DNA of 64,000 nt, taken from NCBI GenBank assembly GCA_947652115.1, contig OX393567.1, positions 23,463,520 to 23,527,519 on the forward strand. Reading direction: 5' to 3'. This document shows, one piece after another, positions 42,728-55,700 of the stretch. The notes beneath the pieces were generated by a model. The model was given only the letters and a program-made list of their open reading frames with translations. It was not told the DNA's origin and searched no databases. The translations under genes and the position numbers were made by a program. Position 1 is the first letter of the stretch, and every line of letters starts with the position of its first letter. This stretch comes from Blastomussa wellsi. Taxonomy: Eukaryota; Cnidaria; Anthozoa; Scleractinia; Plerogyridae.

Positions 42728-45705
42728 CTATATCTTTGAGTCTGTCAATGGTCCTGGATGATTTAAAGCCACATTTCTTTTCTTTACAGCATCCAGAATT
42801 TTTCTTCTTGGGCCAAGAGGAAGGCCTATGTCTTTCAGATCCTCATCAGTACACAGTGCCAAAGTATTCAAATCAATGCTTTCATTGATCAAAGATGTTG
42901 AAAACTGTTCCAAATTGAGAGAAGCCATAAAAGTAACAAGGGTTTTACTGTCCGTGTTTTCAGTTGCCATGTCTGACTGAGAGTACAAATCATCCTCCAG
43001 TTCAACAGATTTCAAGCTGCAGATGTCATTGAATGATGAGCTCAAGTGACTGCTTGAGCTGTGTTGACTACTGAGGCTAGCTCGGCTTGCCACGCTGCCA
43101 TTTCTCATCTTAGCTGAATTCTTTGGGACATAATGAACTTGTGTTGTGACATTGCCTTTATCATCAAATTTTTTGACAACATGTCCAAAGGCCAGGTCTG
43201 AGTCTTCAACTTCGTAAGGATTAACAGAGTCCCAGGCTAAACTTTGATGTTGATTTTCAACAACTTTTGACTCAAGCTGGTCTAAAAGAGAAGGTGAACT
43301 TTGTGACCTGCTGTGGACTAGTCCAGCTTCCTCTAGTGACTTCCTTTTAATCATTCTGGGCTCATTATCAGAGCTATGCAATGAACTGAATTTTGATCTT
43401 AAAGCACCCATTATTCTTTTATTTTTAGAACCAAACTGAAAGGTTTCTGGAGAGAAGGATTCTGCCCTTTTCTTGTCAGAGAGTTGTGGAGAATGACCAG
43501 TTAATTCTGAGAATGGTTTTTCAGCATTTCGATGAGACATCCGATTTCCAGCCCAAGTATCTTTCTTATTATAATCATTCTCTGATTTACTCCTTGACCT
43601 TCTCTCCTTTGCAACTCTCTTCTCATAAGCATGTTCTCTTGACTGAATACTTTTGTCTTGCTTTTTTAGTCTTTTCATCATATCTTTCTTAGCCTGTTTT
43701 CTGTGCCTGTCTACTTCTTTCTTATTGCGTATCATGTGAATGGCAATGAGGCCATCTAAATGCCGTACACATTCCATACGCCCATGGAGTGCGGCTTCCT
43801 CCAATGGAGTCCGTCCATCATTGTCAAGAGACCAGATGTTGGCTCCAAAGTTTGTAAGGAAGCTTAAGCAGTTGAGCTGTCCGCAGCTCGCAGCCAAGTG
43901 AACAGCTGTTGCACCATCATGGTTTGGTCTGTTCGGTTCCCCTCTGAAAAACAAATGTTAAAATAAAAATATTTTGTTAATATTTTTGTGCAAGTGGTGT
44001 AATAGGTTTCATTTAAGGAAAGCAGACACCCCAAGGACCAGAAATTGTTCTTTTGAGGTGTTGAGGTCTGTTTATGACCCAGGAGGGGGAAGGGACTACT
44101 CCTTATAGTGGACTATGTGGGGAGGCTCACAGCCAGAAAGAGCACCTTTCCAGGCTGGAGGTATATATAAAGGGAAGGAATGCCACAATTTGGGATGTAG
44201 AAAATGATAGGGAAAACTAGCATTTAGAGCCTTGCATAATATCTTGAATATAATTTTTTAAGGGGTTTTTCGAATCCTGTTGCCAGAGCCTTTTGAATCT
44301 CGTAGTGAGAGCCTTTCGAATCTCGTTGCCAGAGCCTTTCGAATCTCGTTGCCAGAGCCTTCCTGCATACTCTCAGGCCAGTCCCAATTCTGGAAGTCCA
44401 TGTATCATGGACTTCTGGTCGCTCTGCGCAGACGTTTTTCGCTCAATCTGATTGGTTGAAATCAAAACAAAGCACTATTTGTATGCTCCGAATATCGGGC
44501 CTGGCCAGAAACCGCATTCTTGGTGCTGATAAAAAGAAATGCAGGCTCTGGGGACAAGATTGGATTTTATCCAGGGGTGTAAATGGGTACCTGCAGGCTG
44601 TAGCCAAGGGCAAATGGGGCATACCTACAATGACATTATATATGGGAAAGCTATACCCCAATTACTTGCTTTTTTACTTTTAATACACAAAAAGGTCAAC
44701 TAAATGTTGGTGACCTACCCTTTTTCCATGAAATCAATGTTCGAAAAAATTGCATTATTAGAGAGTTTAATAAACTCCACGATTGATAGCATTAGAAACA
44801 ACAGGAATTTGAAACACACAGACACACCTTATTGTGTATTTTTTAATGTAAAAAAATTTCCAACTTCTGCGACTACTTTGAATTGAATCTCTCGCTCGGA
44901 TTGAAGCAGCAAGTTAGTTCTCCTTTGTTTTAGTATGAAGTAAACTTGATGTTTCTTTTTTTCTGTTTATTCCAAAGCCTCGCATCACTAAGCTCCGCTT
45001 TCTAGCGTAAAACTGATTAGACTTGGTAACGATAACTCAGAAATCGCTCCGCCGCTACTATGAGTAGAAGCTATTTTCGTAACCATATAACTGACGAATC
45101 ATCAAAGCGTTGACAAGTTTATCTACAAAGTCTTTATAGCTCCAGTCGCCAAACTAAAATTTCGTGGTAATCCTTTACTGATCTATTTAGTTATTGACTT
45201 TGCACTTTCAACGTTCAAACACACACACAGTAAAAACACTTTGCAATAAAATAATTTATATGGTATCTCAATAGGCTTGAAAAATGGTTTTCCCTAGCTA
45301 TTAAATCAGGATCTTCGTCTGTTTAAAATCAATTTATACGCACTCGAGCTGTATACATCGAATTACAGCTTTAGTAGACAGGTGTCAACTTTAAGCTTTT
45401 AATTTTCTCTTAATCCTAAATTCCCAAACAAAAAAGCTAAAATTGACACGGTTAAGAAACCTTCCTTTGTGTTGTCGCTTATGCAAGTGATTTCACCTTT
45501 CGCCAATATTATCAAGAACGCCTTAATCCATGAAGACCTACCCCTTTCCTACAAGCAATCGTAGGGCCTCGACATTTCCACAACTGGCAGCGTAATGCAC
45601 TGGAGACATTCCGTCTTCGTCTCGTCGATTTGCATCCCGCTTCGTTGCTGTTTTGAGAAGTTCTAGGACATCATCGCGCGCCGCTTTATGATATAAATCA
45701 CCCAT
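42728..45705 (-). CDS. USH1G: USH1G/ANKS4B-type ankyrin-SAM scaffold (SANS)
   Basis: There are two exons, 45705-45542 and 43943-42728, giving 459 aa (human USH1G 461). The N-terminal ankyrin repeats start MGDLYHKAARDDVLELLKTA and include DEDGMSPVHYAA, DGATAVHLAASCGQLNCLSF and FGANIWSLDNDGRTPLEEAA, ending near residue 125. A basic coiled region follows (KKDMMKRLKKQDK), then a Ser-rich middle with RSQSSPSLLDQL. A SAM domain occupies about 390-445 (SLNLEQFSTSLI...GLPLGPRRKILDAV), and the C-terminal PDZ ligand is DSKI. In vertebrates SANS and ANKS4B bridge harmonin, myosin VII and cadherins in hair-cell stereocilia and gut microvilli. Which of the two paralogues it equals is unclear; it likely predates their split. 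An in-frame upstream ATG at 45849 exists, but family alignment supports 45705. Confidence 0.92.
44041..44361. repeat. Dispersed repeat plus 23-28 bp tandem array in USH1G intron
   Basis: The first part (GACCCAGGAGGGGGAAGGGA, CTCCTTATAGTGGACTATGT, GGGGAGGCTC) looks like a dispersed element. It is followed at 44271-44361 by four tandem units built on CGAATCTCGTTGCCAGAGCC. The intron shows no coding content. Confidence 0.6.
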
Positions 45706-45936
45706 CACTGCGGCGATCGAAGATTTCAAGGCATTTTCCCGCGCATTTAGGTAATATGAGACCGCGATGTAAATATCCTGTTTACGTAAATGACCGTCTA
45801 CAGTTTCACGAACCGTATTTCGTCGAAAACCACACAGAACGAATATCATTTACCCCGAGTGTTTATCTTTGTTTCCTGCTGGCGGAAAGGTAACTCCAAT
45901 ATTTCCCATAATGCCTTTAGGGCTAAGATTATAATA

Positions 45937-46208
45937 TAGCCTCCCACGCCCTTTGGCTTCGTCACTCCCCACGGACGTCTACTGAATAAAGAGAATCGAA
46001 CGTACACTTCCGTTCACGGCTACGAACCAATCAGAGGTAACTTTCCAGTTTTGGGAAAGCGATTCGCAGCATGTGATAGGATAGCTGTCATGCAATTTTC
46101 TTTAATTGGATTAAACGACTTGTGAACGTAAGTGGACTGTCGATTCAGCAGACGTCCGTGGGGAAGGAACGCGTGACGAAGCCCAAAGGACGTCTTCGTG
46201 GGAGGCTA
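45937..46208. mobile_element. TIR element in USH1G upstream region
   Basis: The ends are TAGCCTCCCACG and CGTGGGAGGCTA. The arms continue with CCTTTGGCTTCGTCAC and CCCCACGGACGTCTACTGAA, mirrored by CAGCAGACGTCCGTGGGG and GTGACGAAGCCCAAAGG. The total is 272 bp. No perfect target duplication is seen. Its closeness to the USH1G start means it may sit in the promoter. Confidence 0.65.
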
Positions 46209-46284
46209 CCAATTATAAATCAAGAAAAACTACCACTAAAAGAGCTACGCGCGCGCTTGTTTTGACTGTTTTCTATCGGCGGTA

Positions 46285-46394
46285 GTAGAACTCAGCTGTG
46301 TTCTATTGGAAATCCGTGAACCTGATTGGCTCTACCACTGTTTTCTTATATATATATTTAACAATTAGACTGCGAGCCTGAGTTTTCTATGAGC

Positions 46395-46431
<37 letters not shown>

Positions 46432-46649
46432 TTGTTTTATACATTAATCGACAAAAAACAATCGCGCACGCGTTCCTCTTTCAAGGCACCATTTTTCTTT
46501 GGTTTTGGCTTAAAAGTACATAAAAAAGTAGCTTTCGTAATGAATCCTTTAGAGTTGACCAGATTTTTTACTGAAAAAAATTAGACTGCTCGCCCTCGTT
46601 TTCTTCGACCGATAGTTAATTCGGCTGCGTCTCGTTGACTATTTGCTCA

Positions 46650-46681
<32 letters not shown>

Positions 46682-46748
46682 ATAGAAAACAGTGGGAGAA
46701 CCAATCAGATTCGCGGATTTCCAATAGACCACGGCTGAGTTTCTACTA
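46285..46748. mobile_element. Foldback element, CTCAGCTGTGTTCTATTGG family, copy B
   Basis: The terminal arms are AGTAGAACTCAGCTGTGTTC, TATTGGAAATCCGTGAA and CACTGTTTTCT, mirrored by AAAACAGTGGGAGAACC, GGATTTCCAATAGACCACGG and CTGAGTTTCTACT. Inside are inverted copies of CGAGCCTGAGTTTTCTATGA and AGTCTAATTG. This is the fullest of three copies. Confidence 0.7.
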
Positions 46749-47055
46749 AATAAAATTATTCGTTTATTTATTTTGTAAAAAATTGACAAATAAAATCATC
46801 GAGATAGGGTCTACGTCTACATCACAGATTCTGCCGACAAACCATTTTTTACCGCCGTATTCTGTCGCAATGTCTGAATTCGAAATGAAGATTTCCTGTA
46901 GATTTCCAGACTTTGCACTCGTTCGTTTAGGCTGTTCATAGTTCTCTATTTTTGGACGTCAGCTCACAAACTGAACAGAAAAATAGGGGCCGAACAGTCT
47001 ACTGCTAGCTGTGAGCAATTTTACTTAAACTTAGTTGACCACATCACGTATCCCG

Positions 47056-47074
47056 GGGGGGGGGGGGGGGGGGT
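47056..47074. repeat. G-homopolymer tract
   Basis: A run of about 17-19 G follows CCC. It is simple sequence. Confidence 0.85.
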
Positions 47075-48188
47075 CTCGTAACACTCTACTTCCTTTGTGG
47101 AATGTCGAGTCGGAGGCCGCGAATCCAAACTCCACGCTCATGTGTCATCGCGGAGTAAATGGTTTGGGGCGTTTTGTAAATTTTTTGACACTTTGAGAGC
47201 AAACAGTTTTTCTTGGCGGGTTATTAAAATTAAGAGAAATAAGAAATATTGAAGATTTAATGTTGTTTTAAAATTAACATTTGAAGTTAAAAATTAGCAA
47301 ATGGTCTACAAAACAGTCCAACCTGGGGTGCTCTTGCGTGGGGCCAACAGTCTGTTGGTGTTTAATAAAGAATTTTCTTTAAGGCTTTTCTAAAACTCTT
47401 GCATGTAAAATTTCATGCCTATTCAAGATTACCCCCGTCTTAAATTCCATGTCAACTCTATATACACGTTTCTTTTCGTCAGGATAGTGTCGTGATCGTC
47501 CCATATCGCAACCAAGCCACTCTGACAATACAATTCTTCATTATTTATTTATTTATTTTTGTATCTAATTATTGCAACAAAAAAAATCATCGTCATCTTC
47601 ATAAAATTTAGTCCTTCAGTTCATATCCAGCGAGAACGTCACCCCAGTGTTCCAGTCGAATATGCCCAAGGTGAATAATATCCGTCAAGGCGTGGCGCTC
47701 CGAATTGCTCACTATGAAATACTGGCAATTAACATTTATCTAGCGTCTAAACTGCGCTTACTGTCAAACTACAGGTCTTGCTAAAGTTTTCGCTTGTTAT
47801 TTTTGGCACTAGTTGATAAGAAAAAACTAAGATTTTTGCATATGTCCCTCCTTGCATCACGTTCAGGTTTGTCTGTAGTACAAGCAATATCGAAAGTAAG
47901 GGAATGAAAACAATTATCTGAGAAACAAATTAAAGGTAATCTTCTTAATGTTCGAGAAGTGTTTACCTATGTGATTTTCTTTGTAGTGGGGAAAATTTTG
48001 AAAATTACGCAATTATTACATGCGTATTATAGCTATCATTGGTGTTCATCCGAAGCTTAAGGAGGACTTCATTTTCACAGTACGTCAATTTCAAAACTGT
48101 GTCGGACGGTTAGCTTATTATTGCTTTCTCGGTGAAATATTTACAAAAAAGCAGCCTGCAGTTAAGGTTTTCATCTACTGTTTCCCCA

Positions 48189-48422
48189 TCAGTGTAACTG
48201 AGCGGTTCTTGTCCTGTTGGTGTGATTTCCAACCTGCATATCCAGTATCTCGGCCAACTCACTTGCTGTTAGGAAACACTGGGAATCACCTTCCACAATC
48301 ACAACTTTGGTTACCAGATCTGAAGGCAGCAGGGTCCGCTTCTTTGCTTTAGCAACGGTGTTCTGTGCTTGCTTTGGGTAGTTAACAATGTACTCTTTCG
48401 TCACCAAAATCTGCTTCTGCAT
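48189..48422 (-). pseudogene. Possible coding relic of unknown origin
   Basis: A 77-codon minus-strand frame has protein-like composition (MQKQILVTKEYIVNYPKQAQ ... LLPSDLVTKVVIVEGDSQ ... ASELAEILDM). It has no recognised splice sites or family. It could be a transposase or retroposed fragment, or chance. Confidence 0.2.
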
Positions 48423-48924
48423 ACTGGAACCTAGCAGTATCTGCTTTATAGCAAGAAATTGCTCTTAAAGACGTCGTGTCCTTCACACAAAATTTCTCAA
48501 GCTCAAGTATATCTCGATTGCCGGGATTAAACAAATTCAAATTAAGGGGATTGATAGTTTAGACTCCGCGCCACGTTTCTGGACAAAGAGATAAAAGCTT
48601 CGCCCAAGCTTGTTTACTTTATTGCGGCAGCATGGGTGGTGTTGATAAAAGTGACCCGATTGGCTGGCAGCCATCTGGCACCTGTTAATGACGGTGGCGA
48701 TATCACATTGACTGTTGCCAAGTCTTCATCACCTGATTATTTCCCACTGAGTCCATCAACTGCTGTTTTTATCAACAATGAACCACATGCACGGTTTGGC
48801 TACTCCACGTTGAAAACAACAATTAGAGGGATAACTTTTACTGACAAACATCGGTCGGCCTCAAACCACCAGCAAAAACATCACTAAATATTGCCAACAC
48901 CTAATTATCACTATTATCATTATT

Positions 48925-49290
48925 TATTTTCGCGGGAACTATATGTGTAATTTCGTAAAAATGAAATAGGCAAATTTCGCGAGGTTTAATTTCTAATAGA
49001 AAAATTGCGGTGAAATGAACTAATTTTCGCGAAAATTTAATAGACGGATAATCTCACAATAGGCGCTGTAGTTTTTAAGCAAAACAATATTAGTACACAT
49101 TGGTACACAGTTCAGCATTTACGAGATGTTTCTGTCGATCTGTGTCCGTATGATTCCGAGGAGCAGAGCGTGAACACGAAAACTGGCAAGGGAAAAAGGT
49201 TTTCAATTTCGGGTCATTAAATTTCGCGTAAGTTTTGTCCCGGGATATTTTTTTTGAAGTCGCGAAAATTAAGTCCCGCGAAAATAAGTA
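48925..49290. repeat. TTTTCGCG-rich inverted repeat
   Basis: It starts TTATTTTCGCGGGAAC and ends in the mirrored GTCCCGCGAAAATAAG, with several internal TTTCGCGA/TCGCGAAA words. It is probably a MITE of about 365 bp, 0.6-0.9 kb past the WIPI2 stop. Confidence 0.6.
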
Positions 49291-49853
49291 TCAAAGGATA
49301 AGGTAGAGGGATGTCTCACATTCCTCCAAATAAATTCTGCGGTTGAATACAACATATATATAATTTTAATTAATGATTTTGAATAATTAGATACCTAGAT
49401 ACATGTTCTCTCGTCATATCAACTTCATATAACTTAAAAATTACATTTGTCATTTCCCGCCCAAAACGCTCGCTCACACAAGAACGAATAAAATTGTTTT
49501 CTGAGATGCATATATAATAAGCTGCAAAACCTGGCACTACACTTAGAAACAAATACATTCTGTGGTCTCCTGTGTTTTGAACAAGTTCAATGATATTGTT
49601 TGACTTTGTTTGAGAAAACCAACACACGGAAAAATACGAACACACTAAAAACGAGGTGTGGCATTGAATCCTGAGCAAACAAGGGACTGAACTTGGCCAA
49701 ATGCAATGTGGTAGAATCTTTAGAGACCAAATTGTCACTAAATGGCAGTTATTAAACGATAGAAAGACGTACGGGTTTGCGTCAACTGCAATAAAAAGCA
49801 AGACCGTCGACTGCGAAGGGCTCATAAAATTACCAAGTTTTATATATGCAAAG

Positions 49854-50910
49854 TTAGTCGTTATGCACGGTCAGCGGTGGATACTCTGACTCGTCGTCTA
49901 GTCTCAAGTTTCCAGGTCCCTGAGGGTCACTAAAGGCCGCTTCGGCTTGGGAATAATCGCCCGTGCCTACCCCTGAGGGCGGAGAGTCTTGACTGGTTTG
50001 TGAGGATGCCCGGGCTCGAGTGTCCTGGGAATCTTCTTCCTTATTCGACGGAGAGGAACTGGGGTCTGAGGGAGAGCTCTCTTCTTCCTGTAAAATACAC
50101 AATCATTAACACATCTTCCTTGCATGGTTTGAAAATGAGCACGCATAAAGCTCTGAAGCACAATCTTCTCCATCCTCATCCTCTATCCTCAGCCAACCGT
50201 GTTCCTTTTTGGTTTAGCATCACTCCTTTGGTGTTTTTCGTCCTTGTCAAACTATTATTTTTTGGTTGCGCGTCCAAGCTTGCCTACATTTTAAGGCTCC
50301 TTTAAAACAACAGGTTGCAGATCTGAAAGTTATAAGCCAATCAGAGAGTGGTAGTTCATGAAAACCAGTAAACACAATTTTATGACTGGCTGATGAAAAG
50401 CGTTCGAGTCCGCGAACCGAGCGCGGTCTGGAATGATTGCAATTCTAGAAGGTCGTAGAAACTAAAAGGATGGTCTAAACGATACTTGACTTTGAAAGTC
50501 GTTCACAATAAGCTCAGTTTTTTCTTCGTATAACAGAATAAGGTGTCTACTTACCAAAGGTTTATCAAGCCCTTCAACTTGACCAATTAACCTAAACCGA
50601 AGGTAAAATACAGAAATGACTTTGCTATTTCACTGTTGGCTGTGAAGCCAGCAAGCTCAAGTTCAAGTTCAATGATGAGCAGGATCATCTTTGGGTCAAA
50701 CACGAGAGCGGCAAATGGCACAGCGAAGCGATCCAGCCGGGAGAAGTCCGCCGTTCAGGGCAATAAACGTGCGAGTCTGCTCGCATGCCATGCAATAAGT
50801 TGAAAATAAAACTCTTTTCAGACTTTAGAAACTAACGGTAGTTGATTAGAAAAGCGCGCATTTATATATATTCTCTATATTACAGCTTAAAGAAGAAGAA
50901 ACTGTACCTA

Positions 50911-50966
<56 letters not shown>

Positions 50967-52628
50967 CAGATAGCCGTCGGCGCTTGAAACTAACAGACGA
51001 GGGAGCTTGCCAATCCTGTGGGGGAGGGGGGGGAGGTCATCAATTATAATACAGGGAAGACAGCAAGTTAACCAATTTTCCAATGTTTCAAATTTAAAAC
51101 TGTACATTAATTTAATATACTTACATTGCTATGGCACAAACGTTTCTTAGACCTAGTGTAAAACGAGACAAATCCATCAACGTCTTAGAATTGTTCTACA
51201 AGGCTGAACTAAAAACAAACCCTCGAGTTTAATACGCCCCGGGGGACTCGCATATGAAAAGAGCGGGGATGCTCGTCGTCTCGCTTAGGGGTGTAAATTT
51301 CGGATTTTGGTCTTACTAAGGGTGTTCTGGGCAATTTTATATGTATATTTCTAATTCGTTTTATTTACTCGACTCATAGAATCATGGCCTCTTTTTGGGG
51401 TCAAAAAAGCTTGATCGGTCTCCTTTAGGAGGTTTAATTAAAAATTTCCGACGAGCGTCCCCGCCCCCTTCATACGCGAGTTTCCTCCGGTTAATACGTC
51501 TTTTAAATTGGACACTAAATTCTATTTCATACCGATAACGTGGTTAATATGAAAGATCAATTGATTCTTAATTGGTCGCAAAAAATCCAAAACCGTGTGA
51601 GTTGCTTGCAGCCAATTCAGTTTATCTCTAACTTATGGTTCAGCAAAGAAAACAAAACCTTTAATATGTGCAACAGGTAAAATGCTACACAAGTAAGCAT
51701 ATCGATATTGGAAATCAAGAAAGCACGACTGAGGCTTGTGGGAAATCTCAGATATATTTCAGCCCTCTTACATACCTGCTTGTGGCAATCTGACGCTAGC
51801 AAAAGCTCTCTCTTGGTTGAAAACCTCCGCAACCTACAAGATGGGTTCAACATGAAGATTCATCAGTACTGTTGAGTAGATGTACTAGTTTGGGATCCAA
51901 TTTCATTCCATTTTATAGTAAATATTGTCTGTTCTGACTTATTCAGAATTGTACAGAAGTCAAGGCATACTTACATGGACTGGAAGATAACTACTCGGAG
52001 AAAGGGCTTTGCCAAAATAACCCATCAAACCACCTGCCTCATCTGTAGGCCTGAAATTGAAGAAAACAAATATGTGCCATGTTGTGCTAAGTAACCCAAA
52101 AACAGAGAGGCAAACGGAGTTACTTACTCTTTCTTGGGAGCTTCAAGCTTGAAAATGTGCACGGTTTCCGTGTTACTTGAAGCACATAAGAACAGCGAGT
52201 CATGGCTGAAAGCCAGCGAGTTAATGGTTACACATCTAAAACCAAAATTCAATCTGACAGTTAGATTATAATTCCAGCATTAGCACTGTCATAAATTTAA
52301 CAGGCAAAAAGTCTAAATGCAATGTTGGCAATCAGGCATGGTATGTCAATATAAACAGATTCACAAAAGCCACTGAAGAGACTGAAACACTTTACTTTTA
52401 ATCCTTTTAAACAGTGTCAACTGCATTTTATCGTTTTAAGTAAAAAGTATGTTGTACCTTTTCACTCCTCGTCGAAATTCATAAAGCTTTGTCCCATCCG
52501 GAATTGAAAACACTCTAATCACTGTTCCCTGGAGAGATAAAAGGATAAACAGGGCCACAAGTTCCTTGGTTGTTTAACTGTTAGGATTGATTGATTGACT
52601 GTAATGATTGACTGACTGAATGACTGAC

Positions 52629-52662
<34 letters not shown>

Positions 52663-52667
52663 GTTGG

Positions 52668-52703
<36 letters not shown>

Positions 52704-55700
52704 CTGGTTGGTTGGTTGGTTGGTTGGTTGGTTGATTGATTGATTGATTGATTGGTTGGTTGGTTGATTGATTGATTGACTGATCGATCAATCAATTTAT
52801 TGGTTGGTTGATTTCTATATTTTATTCAGTTAACACTATCAGTTCGTGAAATCACACAAGTTGGAAATATGTTCAATGTCCAATACCCTGTTTATTCACT
52901 GGCATTTTGCTACATAATACAAAATGGGCATTACCTTTTCTGATGCTGTTGATAATTTTGTGCCAGTACTATTAAATGCCATAGCAGCTACAGGTGAGTC
53001 ATGGGCAGGGATCATTGTCACTGCTCTCTGAAAAGGAAAAAAATAGGTAACTAACAGTTACAAGATGGCCTTAGGTTGCATTAAAAATATCCATAAGATT
53101 GTGGATGGCTTTATTATGCACATTTTTTCTTTCTTCTTTTCTCCACACTTTGAATGAGTGGTAAATAATTATCTTATTAATAAGTAATTTTTAGTAACTA
53201 CATTATGATCATTATCACGTTACAGTGACTTACCAAATTTACACAGTCAAAAATCTGGACTTCACCAATCTGCAAACAAAACAAAATAAATTACATTATG
53301 CCTGCAATGTTATTCTAATTTTTCAATTAATCAAATTATTAAACATTTAACATATTCTTTAAAAACTCATTAACAAATTAATGTTTAATGAGTGTCTTTA
53401 TATCTGATAAAGACACAGCAAAATTTTACAGCCCATTTTCTCTGGAAAAATAATAATAACCCGAGGATTATTCTACAAATGAATGGATCTATCACAAAAT
53501 AATGTTTTTGAAGCTCTTCAAAAACTCGCAGCACATTTTTTATCGGATTTAAACACTCAGCTACACCTTGTGTTTTAAACCCGATAAAACACTGCTGCTA
53601 ATGTTTTAAATATTACTTAATATGGAGCACTACAACTAAAACAAGGTCAACAATCTAATAGATTAAAAGTACCTGATTGCTTCCAGGATACGCAAGATAG
53701 CAGTTATCAGAGTTGACAGACAGAGCACACAGACCTAAAAAAACACAAAACGAATAATGTGCTGACGTGTGTAACACTGATGCACGATTCTCTAAAAAAA
53801 TACAAAACGAATGTGCTGTGTAACAGTGATACATGATTCTCGCAAAAAATATTACAAATTTCCACAATGCAATCATGTAGAGGGACATTTTCAAATACAT
53901 TATGTTAACAGTAATAACTTATTAGTAAGTATCTCAAACATTATGTTAACAAACCTGATGGATTTGGAGGTGTATCTCTAATTGTGTGTAGAACCTGTAG
54001 AAAATGCAAAACTTTTGAGTTCAGAATTTGACCCATGAAAGTCTTCCCTCATAAACTGTATTCAGATTTCATTCAAAATCTTTAGCAAGGGTTATGCATC
54101 AGTCAATTCCACCAGCAATGCCCCTCCCAAGCAATAGTTGGGCATTTTCCCATAATGTCCATCCCGGGGTCAAGCATTAGCTTTCCACTCAATTACCTGT
54201 CCAGCATTTGACCATCTCGCCTTTTTACCTTTAGCTTACAGCATCCCTTTAATGACCAATTCATCAACAAATTGAGATTCTTATTTAATATGTCAAAATA
54301 GGAAATAAATTATGGGATAAAATATTTATTACTGAAATTGACTGATGCATTACAAATAGTAGCATGTGAACATAATCATACAAATCCTTTGCACTTATGT
54401 CAAAGCAACTGATAGAGCTGGAGCTTAATGTATCCCAGTTTAAGAAGAATAAAGTCTATGTCATGCTAATTAACAATTAAACTATGAGCCGAGTTTTCTA
54501 TGAGCAAAGAATCAAAGAGGCACAGCTGAGTCGACTGTCGCTCACATAAAATGAGAGCGAGTAGTCTAATTGTTAATTAAAAAAAAAGATTTCCTTACCT
54601 TCATATCTCTAATATTATGAATGTATAAACTTTCTTCTAACACGACAAGCAGCCTCTGTAAACAGTATGGGGAAAAGTATCTTTAAGTCACCAGTGGGTT
54701 TAAAATTATCAAGTAGCAACCAGCTTTAAAATATTATCCTTCATAAGTGTACCCCTCAAGTATCTCATGTACGTCTCAATTCGGTCCTGCAATTCACCAA
54801 TTAAAAATAATGCTTGTACACTAACAGGGCTGAATTTTACTCACCACTCTGTTTAGTCTGACAGCTAAAATTGTATTTGGATAACTGTAGTTGCATATTT
54901 CTGTTCCTTTCTGCAAAAAAATATATGATATTCATTAGGTTAAAGTAAGAATTAGATCCAAGAAAAACGTAATGATGACTAATAGCTGTCAAACAGGATA
55001 TTACAATTGTTAGCAAGGAAACGCTAACTTAATAAAATGTTCATACTACTTCTTTAGAGAATGGCAAAGTTGTGAAATGCCTAGTGACCGACAACTGCCA
55101 GCTACATTACCTGTACCATGGTTTCTGCAGACCCCCCGCCCCTTGGATGGGATAGAAATACTCTACCTTGTTTTCAAGGATTTCAGCCTAGGGTGACAGT
55201 CATTATTAACAATAATTGAACTTTCATCTTTACCTTGAAGTGACAAACTTTGAGTTTTCTAGGTGCAGATAAGCTGACAATGGCTACAAGGCTGCTGGAA
55301 AATAATCTCTCTACTATACAAATGTCTTCTGTTTCTCCTACAAAATAAATTGGTAAATAACCTACACTTTTCTTACTTCATATTTAAGGGAAAAGAGGGT
55401 TCAAATATACAACTTGAACCAGAATTTCTAAAAGTGGCCCAATGCTTAGTGCATATGGATTTGATTGATCCAGATTCAAATGCTTGTTGCCAGGGTGACT
55501 GCAAGGTGTTCTTGGTCATGGCACTACCTGCAGTTCACCTCTCTTCTTACCCAGGAGACAGTTTAACTGGGGACCAGCAAAAATGCCCTCTGGGGTTTGA
55601 CATGCGATGGGAACAGAGATTAACTCTGGTGATGTGGTTTGGCCTGCGTGCATACTTTCTGGTTTTCCATCACTTCCAAACATAGCATGTACATATTAAA

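Larger units (their letters stand above)
45706..49853. other. Intergenic region between USH1G and WIPI2
   Basis: It holds a TIR element 230 bp upstream of the USH1G start (45937-46208), the large CTCAGCTGTGTTCTATTGG foldback (46285-46748), a G-tract (47056-47074), a possible coding relic (48189-48422 minus), and a TTTTCGCG-rich inverted repeat (48925-49290). From 46750 to 48100 nothing is recognised. The 151-codon minus frame at 49370-49825 is probably chance sequence in the WIPI2 3' UTR. Confidence 0.6.

Noticed and set aside
45706..45849. N-terminal extension of USH1G starting at 45849
   Set aside because: The frame is open, but alignment to family N-termini begins at MGDLYHKAARD (45705); the extension has no conserved residues.
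45937..46208. 9 bp target duplication for the USH1G-upstream TIR element
   Set aside because: Flanks share only an offset ATTATAA word; not a true duplication at the element ends.
49370..49825. 151-codon minus-strand frame past the WIPI2 stop
   Set aside because: No splice context, biased hydrophobic composition, and location in the expected 3' UTR make a chance frame likely.
52519..52795. Asn-Gln-Ser-Ile repeat proteins on the minus strand
   Set aside because: Translation of a GATT/GGTT microsatellite in a WIPI2 intron.
55350..55685. 111-codon plus-strand frame
   Set aside because: It lies in a WIPI2 intron on the opposite strand with no family or splice support.
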